DNA of 64,000 bases from Linum tenue. Lineage: Eukaryota > Streptophyta > Magnoliopsida > Malpighiales > Linaceae. This document shows positions 24,801-35,527 of the stretch, piece after piece; positions within the stretch are counted from its first letter, which is position 1; each line of letters opens with the position of its first letter. Under the pieces are notes generated by a model, which saw only the letters and a program-made list of their open reading frames with translations, had not been told where the DNA came from and ran no database searches. The translations under genes and the position numbers were made by a program. Location: the NCBI GenBank assembly GCA_946122785.1, contig CAMGYJ010000008.1:15215475-15279474 (forward strand), written 5' to 3'.

Positions 24801-25300
24801 AACTCACACTAGAATACGTGTAACAAATATCCATAAACAGTAGTATCCATGAATCTTAAAATCGTATCCCATTTCTCCAAATATGTATCAATATTATAAT
24901 CCAACGTACTAGTATCCAAAATATTTCAATGAATATAATATATGCCCAGACTAGTATCCACACAAAATAAACATGGGCTACAAACTACGTCCAACAAACA
25001 GTAGGTAACAAGTATCCAACTAGCTCATAGTAGAATCCCAGAAGACCAACAAACATTAAACTCACACCAAAGACATTAAATTTCATTCAATGCTCCCAAC
25101 CAAAACCCAACAACACAAACTTATAAATATGTCAATGCACAATCACCTTCTTCTTCTTCTTTTACTGTAGCATCGAAGCCAAACCCACAACCACCATCTA
25201 TTTGAGTCAAACCTTCTAATACACCATCAACAAATTCTTCTTCTTCATGGAACGAGCTCGTTTGTGGAGGATCTAACTCGGCCTCATCATGGATCATCAT
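21870..25300 (-). CDS. FAR1-type MULE transposase, intact
   Basis: Exons 25300-25147, 24499-23684, 23602-23038, 22858-22179 and 22099-21870 join without a stop: 2445 nt, 814 residues. The exon-2 acceptor is preceded by a TACTAAC branch-site match. Residues 60-185 form a FAR1 DNA-binding zinc finger (C118, C156, H180, H182). The MULE DDE domain follows with D311 (SFDTTFRTN), D373 (TIFTDQD), the C394/H397 motif (ALCTWH) and a candidate Glu in EFDEAW (about 435). A SWIM zinc finger (CDCRMFRTFGVLCRHM) lies near 610-630, and the C-terminus is Lys/Arg-rich (nuclear signal). All key residues are present. It is the likely transposase of the surrounding element. A FAR1/FHY3-like host regulator is the alternative, but TIRs and TSD argue for a transposon. 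Confidence 0.85.
24553..25068. repeat. 258-bp tandem duplication in transposase intron 1
   Basis: Copies 24553-24810 and 24811-25068 are nearly identical. Each carries several TATCC boxes (GGATA on the coding strand). Confidence 0.92.
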
Positions 25301-26262
25301 CAGCAACGTTTCCTGGACGCCGGAGGAAGAAGAGGAAAGAGGCAGGTCGCCGCCGGCGACTTTTCCGTCGGAGAAGAGAAGAGGAAGTTCAGAGAAAAGA
25401 AGAGAGAAGAAGGGGTTGGGAGAGTTGAGAGAGAAAAAGTGGTTGTGGCATTAATTGCCTATCACTTCTATTCTTTCCCCAATTTGTTGAAAAGACCCAA
25501 AAGCCCACCCAAAACTGATTTGGGCCCACCCATACTAAGATATTCTGGTACACAAGTATCCACGGCACCACGAATAGTATCTCAACAATCCACACAAATA
25601 TCCAACACAAAAAACAGATGAATATTCAATAGGTACAGAGAAATATCCAAGAAACACAAACAAATACCACAATAATACAACAAAACATCAAGAAATTAAT
25701 AAAACATATTACAACAAATACTGAAAAATATCCACAACACCCCAACTAATATCAATATTTTGTTCCACACAAATATCCAAACACATAAACTAAGGGAATA
25801 TTTACTCAGGTTCAAATAAATATCCACAAAACACAAACTAATATCTACTATTTGTACCCTAACCCTAAACCCTAAACTTTAAACTCTATCACCCTAATCA
25901 CTAAACACTAAAACAATAAAACTATTGTTGTTTTCCCAAGCCGAGAATATTTCAAAGGTTCCACAAAAATATCCAAACACATGAACTAAGGGAATATTTC
26001 ATCAGGTTCAAATGGATATCCACACAACCCGGAAATAAATCCAAATATTTTAAACAAATATCACTATGTCAGAAACAAGTATTGCAACTAGGAAAGACAA
26101 GTATCCAAAACACAAAAACTAATATCCACTATTTGTACCATAACCCTAAACCCTAAACTCTATCACCCTAATCAATAAAACACTAAGAAAATAAAACTAT
26201 TATTGTTTTCCCAACCTGAGAATATTCAAAGGTTCCACACAAATATCCAAACACTAACAATT

Positions 26263-26365
26263 AAAACTAATATTATTTAATAGGCCTTCGGCCTATGGGC
26301 CCTCGGCGGGCAGCCCTAACTATGGTTGCAAGCCTTACGTGTTAGGACTTGATAGTGTGTAGGAC
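26263..26365. repeat. Palindrome-bearing module, copy 1
   Basis: About 103 bp with a GGCCTTCGGCC palindrome and CCCTCGGCGGGC. It is repeated in the same orientation at 28862-28964. The two copies bracket most of the telomere-type array and one transposase exon fragment. Confidence 0.85.
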
Positions 26366-26438
26366 TTGCTATTGTGTTTAATTTGATGTAAGACACAATA
26401 TTCCAATCTTTCACAAATTGAAAACCAGAACTCTAAAC

Positions 26439-26514
26439 CCTCATCAAACTTGGCCTCGCTGTCGACGTAGTAGAAAAGATCAGTAAGATGATTTTTGGAA
26501 CTTATGCCAAAATA
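26439..26514 (-). pseudogene. Stray copy of a transposase exon piece
   Basis: About 75 bp match transposase exon 3 (23268-23341), with a few changes and one inserted base that breaks the frame. The peptide reads DLFYYVDSEAKFDEG. It sits between the palindrome module and the telomere-type array of the same element, which shows internal copying of coding DNA into the repeat region. Confidence 0.85.
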
Positions 26515-26745
26515 TCCACACAAGTATTACAACTTATGCCAAAATTTTTGTTAGTAAAAAGTATTACAACTAGAAAAAACAAGTATCCACAACACACAAA
26601 CTAATATCCACTATTTGTACCCTAACCCTAAACCCTAAACCCTAACCTTAAACCCTAACCCTAAACCCTAACCTTAAACCCTAACCCTAAACCCTGAACC
26701 CTAACCCTAATATCCACAACACACAAACTAATATCCACTATTTGT

Positions 26746-26777
<32 letters not shown>

Positions 26778-28861
26778 ACCCTAAACCCTAAACTTTAAAC
26801 TCTATCACCCTAATCACTAAACACTAAAACAATAAAACTATCAAGATGTGCCCAATCCGAGAATATTCTAAGGTTCCACACAAATATCCAAACACATGAA
26901 CTAAGTTAATATTTCCTCAGATTCAATTCAAATATCCAAACACATGAACTAAGGGAATATTTCATCAGGTTCAAATAAATATCCACACAACCAGGAAACA
27001 AATCAAAATATTTTGAATAAATATCAGTATGTGAGAAACATGTATTATGACTAGGAAAGACAAGTATCCATACAACCCAGACAAATATCCAGACAACCCA
27101 GAAAAATATCCAGACAACCCAAACACATATCCAGCAACCCAGAAAAATATCCAGATAACTCAGACAAATACCCAGACAACCCAGAAAAATATCCAAACAC
27201 ATGAACTAAAGGAATATTTCCTCGGGTTCAAATAAATATCCACACAACCCGGAAAAACATCATAATATTTTGTATAAATATCATAATGTCAGAAACAAGT
27301 ATTACAACTAGGAAAGACAAGTATCCACAACACACAAACTAATATCTACTATTTGTACCCTAACCCTAAACCCTAAAGTTTAAACTCTATCACCCTAATC
27401 ACTAAACACTAAAAAAATAAAACTATTATTGTTTTTCCAAGCTGAGAATATTCAAAGGTTCCACAAAAATATCCAAACACATGAACTAAGGGAATGTTTC
27501 CTCAGGTTCAAATAAATATCTGCACAGCCCGGAAACAAATCATAATATTTGGAATAAATATCAGTATGTCACAAACAAGTATTACAACTAGGAAAGACAA
27601 GTATCCACAACACACAAACTAATATCTACTATTTGTACCCTAAACCCTAAACTCTATCACCCTAATCACTAAACTATTAAAAAAATAAAACTATTATTGT
27701 TTTCCCAAGCTGATAATATTCAAAGGTTCCAGAAAAATATCCAAACACATGAACTAAAGGAATATTTCCTCGGGTTCAAATAAATACCCACACAACCCGG
27801 AACAAAATCATAATATTTTGAAAAAATATCAGAATGTCAGAAAAAAGTATTACAACTAGGAAAGACAAGTATCCACAACACACAAACTAATATCTATTAT
27901 TTGTACCCTAACCCTAAACCCTAAAGTTTAAACTCTATCACCCTAATCACTAAACACTAAAAAAATAAAACTATTATTGTTTTCCCAAGCTGAGAATATT
28001 CAAAGGTTCCACAAAAATATCCAAACACATGAACTAAGGGAATGTTTCCTCAGGTTCAAATAAATATCTGCACAGCCCGGAAACAAATCATAATATTTGG
28101 AATAAATATCAGTATGTCACAAACAAGTATTACAACTAGGAAAGACAAGTATCCACAACACACAAACTAATATCTACTATTTGTACCCTAAACCCTAAAC
28201 TCTATCACCCTAATCACTAAACTATAAAAAAATAAAACTATTATTGTTTTCCCAAGCTGATAATATTCAAAGGTTCCAGAAAAATATCCAAACACATGAA
28301 CTAAAGGAATATTTCCTCGGGTTCAAATAAATACCCACACAACCCGGAACAAAATCATAATATTTTGAACAAATATCAGAATGTCAGAAAAAAGTATTAC
28401 AACTAGGAAAGACAAGTATCCACAACACACAAACTAATATCTATTATTTGTACCCTAACCCTAAACCCTAAAGTTTAAACTCTATCACCCTAATCACTAA
28501 ACACTAAAAAAATAAAACTATTATTGTTTTCCCAAGCTGAGAATATTCAAAGGTTCCACAAAAATATCCAAACACATGAACTAAGGGAATGTTTCCTCGG
28601 GTTCAAATAAACTCTATCACCCTAAACTCTAAACCCTAAACACTGAACCCTAAACCCTAAACAATCAACACTACTAAATAAACTCTAAAAACAATATAAT
28701 TAGGAAATAATAGATATTCATACTGACCAGACAAAACCCTAAACCCTAAAGAGAACCCAAACCCTTATGTTGAAACCTTAACCCTAACATCTATACCGTA
28801 AACCGTAAACCATAAACCAAACCTAAACAATCAACCCTAAAAAATAAACCGCTCGTCAATA

Positions 28862-28964
28862 AAAACTAATATTATTTAATGGGCCTTCGGCCCATGGGCC
28901 CTCGGCGGGCAGCCCTAACTAAGGTTGCAAGCCTTACATGTTAGGACTTGATAGTGTGTAGGAT
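28862..28964. repeat. Palindrome-bearing module, copy 2
   Basis: Second copy of 26263-26365, with GGGCCTTCGGCCC. It closes the array. The rest to the MULE end (28965-29371) shows no gene. Confidence 0.85.
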
Positions 28965-29299
28965 ATTGTTTTGCAAAGGAATAATACGGCCCAAAATTTC
29001 AACAATGATACAAAGCAATATCAACATAACATAAATTAATATCAACTGAGAACAAATAAATATCCACACAAACAACACATACATAATACTAACATGGGCC
29101 CATAAAATTTGGCTCTCTTTCCACTCCTCTCCATTCTCCCGCCCAAAATCAAGCCGGGCCCACCACGCCACTTGCTCAGCTCCGCTGCCCGCCGCACGCT
29201 GGGCCGGATTTTGGCCGGATTTTGCTTGTTGGCCCACCTTCAGCTCACTTAAGTGAGCCACCTCCCAGCCGAGAGCTCCTCCGTTGGATCAAACATGGG

Positions 29300-29371
29300 C
29301 CGACGTGGCCCTTCATCCTGCCCTGTTAGTATCTGCTAACGGTTTGGCCTGTTAGCAGAATAACTTCTGCG
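29300..29371 (-). repeat. Right terminal inverted repeat of the 14-kb MULE
   Basis: Inverted, diverged counterpart of 15299-15370, sharing the 14-bp core GTTATTCTGCTAAC in reverse complement. Confidence 0.7.
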
Positions 29372-29707
29372 GGATTTTGCGGGAGTTGGGGGTCTCGGCT
29401 GTGGTGATTTTAGGGTTTGGCAAAAGGAAATCGTTCCATTGAAGAACAGAGAACCTCGCGATACAAGTTTCCACCCGGCAATAATTTGTTTTTTTTCCCT
29501 CGTACAAAATTGTGTTATTTTTTAACGAAAAAATCAAAACCCCGATTAAAAGGTTAGAATTCTCAGCGGGTCTAATAACCGCTGATCGATTGGCTGCCAA
29601 AAGTACCCATAACAAAAGCCCGGAAGCGGTTAGACGAACCGCAAGAAAAAACCCCTGTGCTAGGCCCATTTGCTTGTAGTGACTGTTCGTTGCAGATCTG
29701 AAGCTTT

Positions 29708-32700
29708 ATGGCGACCAGAGTCGACGATGACGGCCGCCCAATGCGAACTGGTAATTAACCCACCTAGCTACGCTGCAACAAAACTGGAATCTAGCGTTCG
29801 TTTTTTTCACATTTTAGCGTCTTGTTTGTTTCTATCCGACAGTAAACTTCTTACCCATGGTCAGTTGGTGCATCAATTGACACTAAGGGTTCGTTTGGAT
29901 GGAACATTTCCGAAATGAGGCAATTTGGTGTAAATGTCTCATTTTACAAAATGAAACAATTGTATGATGCATTTGTCACAAATTGTCTTGTTTGGCTTGG
30001 CATTTGAGATGAGGCAATTGGGATGAGACATTTAATGAAAATACACTTTTGCCCTTGTTTTCTTACCCTCCTCCTTCTTCCTCTTTTATCACAATTTCTT
30101 TTTGTGTGAGGCAAAAAAACAACGATACACAACCTCCATAACAAGCCAGGGAAATAGAGATTCTTGATTGTTTTCAGACTTTTATTTTAACGAAAATGAA
30201 CATACGTTGTACAATAAAGGATCATCCACTCAGACTGCCCTTTGAGAAACAGAGCAACGAAAACCAACCCTAAGCCAAGGTAAAATCGAATGGTTGATGT
30301 TGTGGCCTCTTGAGAAACAAAATTAAATGGTTCCAGATCGCTCACAGACCGTCGTCTTGAGAAACAGAGCAATGGAAAAATTCCCAATCCAAGGAGAACG
30401 CGACCCAAATCAAGCAATCCAATTTTTCCCGGAATTAAATAAAACCCACTTACAATAGAGCATCCAAAATATGAATTGAAGCTTGACTGAATTGAAAAAC
30501 CTATGCGAAATAGGAAGAATCCAGATAGACCATGGAAAATCTTACAAAGAAAAAGAAAAGAAAGATGAGAGAATGGAACAATGAAACTTTCTTCTTCTTC
30601 ACCACTGCAGATTGCCTGCAAGAGTTAATTACCTCCTCCAAAGAGCTTCTCATTCCTCCCGTCGGCGACCGACTTAAACTTTTCTTCTTCCATTTGTCCA
30701 CCATCGAAGATCGGCGGATCGACCGCCATAGAGAGGCAAGAAAGAGAAGAGGAGCAAATCTTCCACCAAAGAGAGAAAGAAACGAAAGAGAAAAAGAAAG
30801 GACAGTTTGTTGTTGCAGAGAAAGTGAAAGGAAAGAGAAGATAGTTTGTCTATGTGTGACTGTGTGAGAGAGAGAGAGGAAAAAGAGAGGGTTAGATGTG
30901 GAAGAAAGGGGTAAAAAACGCGTCAATTAAGATAACCTACCCCCACCCCAGGTATTTTCAATTGACCCATAATGGAGCAATTGTGATTTTCTCGATCCAA
31001 ATTGTTCCGTTCCAATTTTTTCCAACCAAACGGGGCAATTTGACCCAATTGCCTCATTATGAAGAAATTGAGTTAAATTGCCTCGTCAGAAAGTCTCATC
31101 CAAACGACCCCTAAATTATTTCGTGGCGCGCGGTTAATGAAAACCGTCGGTAAATTGTAGTGTCGGTTGATACCGCTAGTTTAAAAAAAAGTGACTATAG
31201 GCAAATTCAATGATCATAAATAGCTAGTTTCTGAGCCATCGATTTTGGCTAAAGTTAATTAATCAGTGCTAGCTTAATATAATTGCTCAATTAATTTTTG
31301 TCCCTACTAATGAACATTATTTATTTATTCATTTGTGTATGCAATAATGCAGGGACTTGGGTGACGGCGAGCGCCCACATCATTACAGCAGTAATTGGAT
31401 CAGGCGTTCTACCCCTGGCTTGGGCTATCGCCCAGCTGGGTTGGGTGGCCGGTCCGGACCCATTTAGGTGGGTTCAAGGTCAAGTTTTGCGGTGTGGCTC
31501 AGTATGCGAACCTTGTTGGGGTCACTGTCGGTTACACGATCACAACGTCTATCAGCATGGCGTAAGCTACCCAATTAACCACATGCAAATGCAACCCGGC
31601 CCCATCTCTTTTTACTTATGCAAATGTTCATTTCTTTACTTAAACTGATATAATTTGTTTAAAACCATCTGCAGCTCGGTTCGGAGAACCAAGTGTTACC
31701 ACGTGGAGGACAACTACCAAGTGTCCACGACGATCTACATGATAGTCTTTGGCTGCATCCAGCTGATACTTTGCCAGGTCCCAAACTTTCACAAGCTGTC
31801 GTGGCTCTCTCTCCATCCTCGCGGCCATCATGTCAATCACCTATTCCTTTAATGGATTGGGTCTCTCCATAGTCAAAGTAGCTGCAGGTTAGAGATAATG
31901 TGACCGGAAAATGTAGTTTAATTAATTTGAAAATAAAGAAAAAGATTTTCATAATAATATATTGCGTCATTAAGTGTATGTGAAGTTTAAATCATATTAC
32001 ATTAATGTACTATATACTAATTAATGAACTAATTTGAATGAATGAAGGAGGCGAGGCAAGTGGGACGTCGACGACAGTGTCAGAGGCGCAGAGGTTGTGG
32101 AGAATTTTCCAAGCAATTGGCGACATTGCTTTTGCCTACACCTACTCCACTGTCCTCATTGAGATTCAGGCAAGTAGTCATTTTATATTATCCCTTCTCA
32201 CGGTAAAATTAGTAAAGGGTTAATTAGCCTTCAAGATAGATTAAAGGATTGATTAATTATTAAAGAGCCCGTTGTTTAGTATTGATTGAGACATGCACGG
32301 ATGGACGCAAGACACCCTGAAATCGAGCCCCGCGGAGAATAAAACAATGAAACGGGCGAGTTTTGAGGGCATATCAACTACAACAATTTTCTACCTCCTC
32401 TGCGGCTGTGTCGGCTACGCGGCGTTTGGAGAACACGCGCCTGGCGACTTACTCTCCGGCTCCGGATTCTACCAACCGTTGTGGCTGCTCAACGTGGCCA
32501 ACGTCTGCGTGGCTATCCACCTCATCGGCGCCTACCAAGTAAATTCAATTTAATTAATTAAATTCCTCATTAATTGCCTTATATAAAGATATTCGTTTAA
32601 TTAATAATATATATGCGGGGGTGCAGGTGTTTGCGCAACCGATTTTTAGCTTCGTGGAGACGAGCTGTCGTCAGAGGTGGCCAGAGGTCAAGTTCGTGAC

Positions 32701-33058
32701 GACGGACCACCAGATCACCATTCCATTCCTAGGTGGCACGAGCTTCCACGTCAATTGGTTCAGATTGACTTGGAGGTCTGCGTACGTGGCAGTGACGACA
32801 GTCTTGGCCATGCTCCTCCCGTTCTTCAATGTCATTCTCAGCCTTATCGGGGCAGCCTCCTTTTGGCCTCTGACCGTCTACCTTCCGGTCGAGATGTACA
32901 TCGCTCGAGCGAAGTTTCCAAAGTTCTCCGTCTCCTCGATGTGCCTGCAGGCGTTGAGCTTCATCTGTTTGCTAGTTTCACTCGTCGCCGCTGCGGGATC
33001 AGTGGAAGGTCTGATCCAGTCTCTCAAAACGTACCACCCTTTCAAGAATGAAGCATAG
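29708..33058 (+). pseudogene. AAP-type amino-acid permease, disrupted
   Basis: Exons: 29708-29750 (MATRVDDDGRPMRTG), 31353-31561, 31675-31887, 32048-32169, 32312-32538, 32627-33058. Recognisable AAP blocks are TWVTASAHIITAVIGSGVLP, FGCIQLILCQVPNFHKLSW, IGDIAFAYTYSTVLIEIQ, YLLCGCVGYAAFGEHAPGDL and a complete C-terminal exon with several membrane helices. These proteins import amino acids with protons across the plasma membrane. Lesions: exon 2 lacks roughly 45-50 codons after LGWVAGP and changes frame; exon 3 shifts in a CT run near 31810; the exon 4 donor is GC and its partner acceptor does not restore the frame. A CACTA element separates the start codon from the TATA box. A PIF element lies in intron 1. 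Confidence 0.85.
29887..31111. mobile_element. PIF/Harbinger-type non-autonomous element
   Basis: TIRs begin GGGTTCGTTTGGATG (left) and, in reverse complement, GGGGTCGTTTGGATG (right). The 3-bp TSD is TAA (29884-29886, 31112-31114), as expected for PIF/Harbinger. The interior (1.2 kb) contains purine-rich tracts near 30540-30890 and no transposase. Confidence 0.82.
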
Positions 33059-33846
33059 TTGATTAACAATTACTGCTTTTAAGTACAAGCGGTAGTAGTA
33101 CGTAACTATCTATCTGTAGACAAGCAAAATGATGTTGGTTTGAATATTGAGCACGAAAGCTAATCAACTTGATGGAATTAGTACAATATGTTGGAATAAA
33201 ATAGAAGATATTAATAAAGATATACACGGAAAAACTATGATGTTTATAAGTATCTCGCAAAAAAAAAAATTAAGGAAAGTTCATTACATTAAAATTTACG
33301 GGTTGAACCAATCTAAGCCGACCCCTTTCCTACCTGAACCCATATAGGGTTTCCAGTGTTTAATGATAAGGTTTGGGTCATCTATAAATTTACTCGTGCG
33401 GCAGTGACCAATGGATTTGGGTGGCTATGAGGGCTCAAAATGGCCCACCCGATCCATGTATTACCGTAATCCTACTTGTCCAGCCAATTCCTCACTAGAC
33501 GGTCCTATTATTGTGATATTCCAACATTCCACAAGCAGCGGCCCAATCTCTGCTATCTTCTATACACAGGACCCCACACCAAGAAGGTGTAAAACGATGG
33601 CAATATATACTTATATAGTCACAATTTTATCGTTTGTGACAATAATAGTCAATTGTTTAGAAATATACAAAATAACCAAAAATTTTAATGGTTGTATGAC
33701 AAATCTAGCCATTTTCATTACAAACTTTAACGATGTTAGAGACAATATCAATAACATCAACGAGACGCTGATGTGGCTGCCTCATCAACTCCCACGTAAG
33801 CTCCAACGTAACTCGGCACTTTATGCCACATGTCTGCCACATCATT
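33059..33846. other. Downstream flank of the permease, no gene seen
   Basis: AT-rich DNA. The part at 33600-33840 contains motifs reminiscent of long-TIR MULE ends, but no inverted partner was found. Confidence 0.4.
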
Positions 33847-34540
33847 TTTTTATGGTTAATAAAAAATTGCATTAAGCTTAACCTACTCAAAGTAAAGAAA
33901 CCCTTTGAGCGCTTCTCAACAATACAAACTATCAGTCAGAAAAGCATATACATAAGGAACACCATTTAACCACTTCTTCCCGCGACTTAAGACGTACAAC
34001 TGAGGCAAGCATAGAAAAGGTGGAAACAAGTCTCCACACCCCCGGACATAAAACACAGAATCACGTTGCTGATTTCCCCAAGCAAGAAGCTTGTCTTGGG
34101 TTCTCAATCTTTCCATCACAGCCAACCAAAGTATAAATAACGAGACATTGTTTCCCCATCCCAAAGTTGAGAGGCTCCCTGTCTAGTTATATGGGGCTGA
34201 ATCACACTGTGATACTTTAACAAACGCCTCCAAATGACGTTTGTTTGAGCCGATATCTCGTAATCCACGTAACCCAGAGACAACCACCGGAAATTAGGAC
34301 ATTCCATGCATGTATAATAACACACAGCTTATTCCAGAAAACAAAATTATGAATGCCTAGTACTCCCTCCTTCTTAGGACGAGCTATAAGATGCCAAGAA
34401 ACAAGAACCCTAGTCCTCAAACTAGTATCTGAGTGGGAATTGATTGCAAATCCTCTCAAACTCATTAATAACATTCTTCGGAAGGAAGAAAATATTCATC
34501 TAGTGTCTCATCCAGTATTCCCAGGACTTAAGACCTACAA
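33847..34540 (-). pseudogene. 5'-truncated LINE relic
   Basis: In minus-strand frames the C-terminal part of a plant LINE ORF2 is visible: IFFLPKNVINEFERI, WHLIARPKKEGVLGIHN, LWVTWITRY, WRRLLK and the zinc-ribbon-like tail around 34080-33950, with several shifts. An A-rich end (minus strand) lies at about 33846-33853. It abuts the Copia relic. Confidence 0.8.
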
Positions 34541-35527
34541 ATAAGACTTCATCAAGACCGTTGTATTCGGGATGAAGGGTGAGATTGTTGAGGTCGGACG
34601 TGAGATGATAATTGGAACTAGAATCTAGGACCCACTCTTGAGAGGTCGGGGTGTTTTCAAGGTGAGCTGAGGGCTGGTGACGATATGGGTGAGCTGGGGT
34701 GGAACATTGTTGGGCTATGTGACTAAACCCATGGCATGTGTAACACTACATTGGGATGGAACCTGCAAAAGAGAAAAAGAGATTAGAAATGAGCATTGGC
34801 CCAAGAAGGCGATGCTGGTAAGTGGTGCGAGCTACTGCTTGTTGGAAAGGGAGGCCCGGTTGGTGAGGAGAATAGAGTCAGCCGTCCATTTGCCGTTCGC
34901 CGCCACGAGAAGTGGACCGCCCACGTCCGCCACTGCCATGAGAACCCGAGCGACTTTAGTTAGATGAAGGAGAGAAGTCACCGGCGAGAAGGTTTTGTTG
35001 ATGGAGACGACCTCCTTTGTTGAGGAGGAGACCATGGAACTCGTCGAAGGAAAAGGGCTCGGGTCAAGCTTCAAGGACACACACGGACGGAAGAAAAGAT
35101 TCGCCGAGACTTTTGAGGTAGCAAGCAACGAGATCATCGTCAGACACAGGGTAATTGAAGGCAGCTAGGCGATCCAACAATGTCTTTGGTACGAGCAAGG
35201 TAGTTGTCGATGGATTCTGAAGAGCAAGTGAGGGCGTCGAATCTATCTTTGAGGTTGCAGAGAGCATGGAGATTCGCAACCCCATAAGCAGCAGCTAGAC
35301 GAGTCAAGATGTCAAGTGGGACTGGAGACGAGCCATCGATGAATTGATCTAGATCAAAGCTATGAAGAAGAGGCAATAGTTGAATCTTCCACAAGAGAAA
35401 GTTGGTGGGAGTAAGTTTGATAGAAATTTGGGGTGAGGAGGGAAGAGAAACAGAGAGCGTACTAGAATGGGGAACAGATTCTGAAGTTGTGCGCAGAGGT
35501 GGCAGGGGAGGAGGTTTTAGTCGCCAT
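34541..35527 (-). pseudogene. Copia gag-protease relic
   Basis: From the ATG at 35527 (minus strand) the frames give a Copia gag: WKIQLLPLLHSFDLDQFIDG, FDALTCSSESIDNYLARTKD, FNYPVSDDDLVACYLKSLGE, then a zinc knuckle (CYTCHGFSHIAQQC) and the start of protease (EWVLDSSSNYHL). Frameshifts and stops are frequent. It ends where the LINE relic begins. LTRs were not identified. Confidence 0.8.

Larger units (their letters stand above)
25560..28860. repeat. Array with CCCTAAA telomere-type tracts upstream of transposase
   Basis: Units of about 267-280 bp contain TACCCTAACCCTAAACCC, AATATCCAAACACATG and GGAAAGACAAGTATCC. The marker GGAAAGACAA falls at 27311, 27591, 27859, 28139 and 28406, so two alternating unit types make a higher-order period of about 548 bp. 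Units left of 27300 are more diverged. Uninterrupted telomere-like runs occur near 26617-26710 and 26750-26800. A short 18-21-bp subarray (ACAACCCAGAAAAATATCC) lies at about 27060-27195. The array is internal to the MULE, so it is not a chromosome end. Confidence 0.88.
15299..29371. mobile_element. 14-kb MULE with FAR1 transposase and Ulp1 peptidase
   Basis: The 9-bp sequence GGATTTTGC at 15290-15298 recurs at 29372-29380, the TSD length expected for MULEs. The ends form an imperfect inverted repeat of about 70 bp: the outer 7 bases differ, the next 14 (GTTATTCTGCTAAC) are identical, and ATACTAAC and GCCACGT are shared further in. The cargo is a Ulp1-like peptidase gene (+) and a FAR1-type transposase gene (-), convergent and both apparently intact. 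The rest is introns and flanks full of GGATAT-type and TTTAGGG-type repeats. Ulp1-like genes in plant MULEs are known (Kaonashi elements of Arabidopsis, CUMULE of melon). The element is nested in the CACTA. Confidence 0.82.
10973..29681. mobile_element. 18.7-kb CACTA element hosting a Copia relic and a MULE
   Basis: Ends are CACTACAAA at 10973 and TTGTAGTG at 29681. The TSD is ACT (10970-10972 and 29682-29684), the 3 bp expected for CACTA/En-Spm. Both termini are studded with AGCGGTT/AACCGCT subterminal motifs (10.99-11.2 kb and 29.54-29.66 kb), the usual CACTA transposase-binding layout. Without its nested guests it is under 5 kb and shows no TNP2-type transposase, so it is non-autonomous. 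The part at 10973-13300 holds no recognised gene. The insertion sits in the 5' leader of the AAP gene. Confidence 0.8.

Noticed and set aside
26600..26800. True telomere or chromosome end
   Set aside because: Short CCCTAAA tracts within 270-bp units, flanked on both sides by the same MULE and followed by 35 kb of ordinary DNA.
10973..29681. A single giant CACTA with its own Ulp1 and FAR1 genes
   Set aside because: An inner 9-bp TSD and inverted ends at 15299/29371 show that the two genes belong to a nested MULE; FAR1-class enzymes are MULE transposases, not CACTA ones.
30501..30926. Ser/Leu/Phe-rich open frame
   Set aside because: Produced by purine-rich tracts inside the PIF/Harbinger element; no homology seen.
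29708..33058. Functional amino-acid permease gene
   Set aside because: Internal deletion, two frame changes, an odd splice site and loss of the promoter connection.
33411..33875. 154-codon plus-strand open frame
   Set aside because: No recognisable domain or splice context; AT-rich flank next to a LINE tail.
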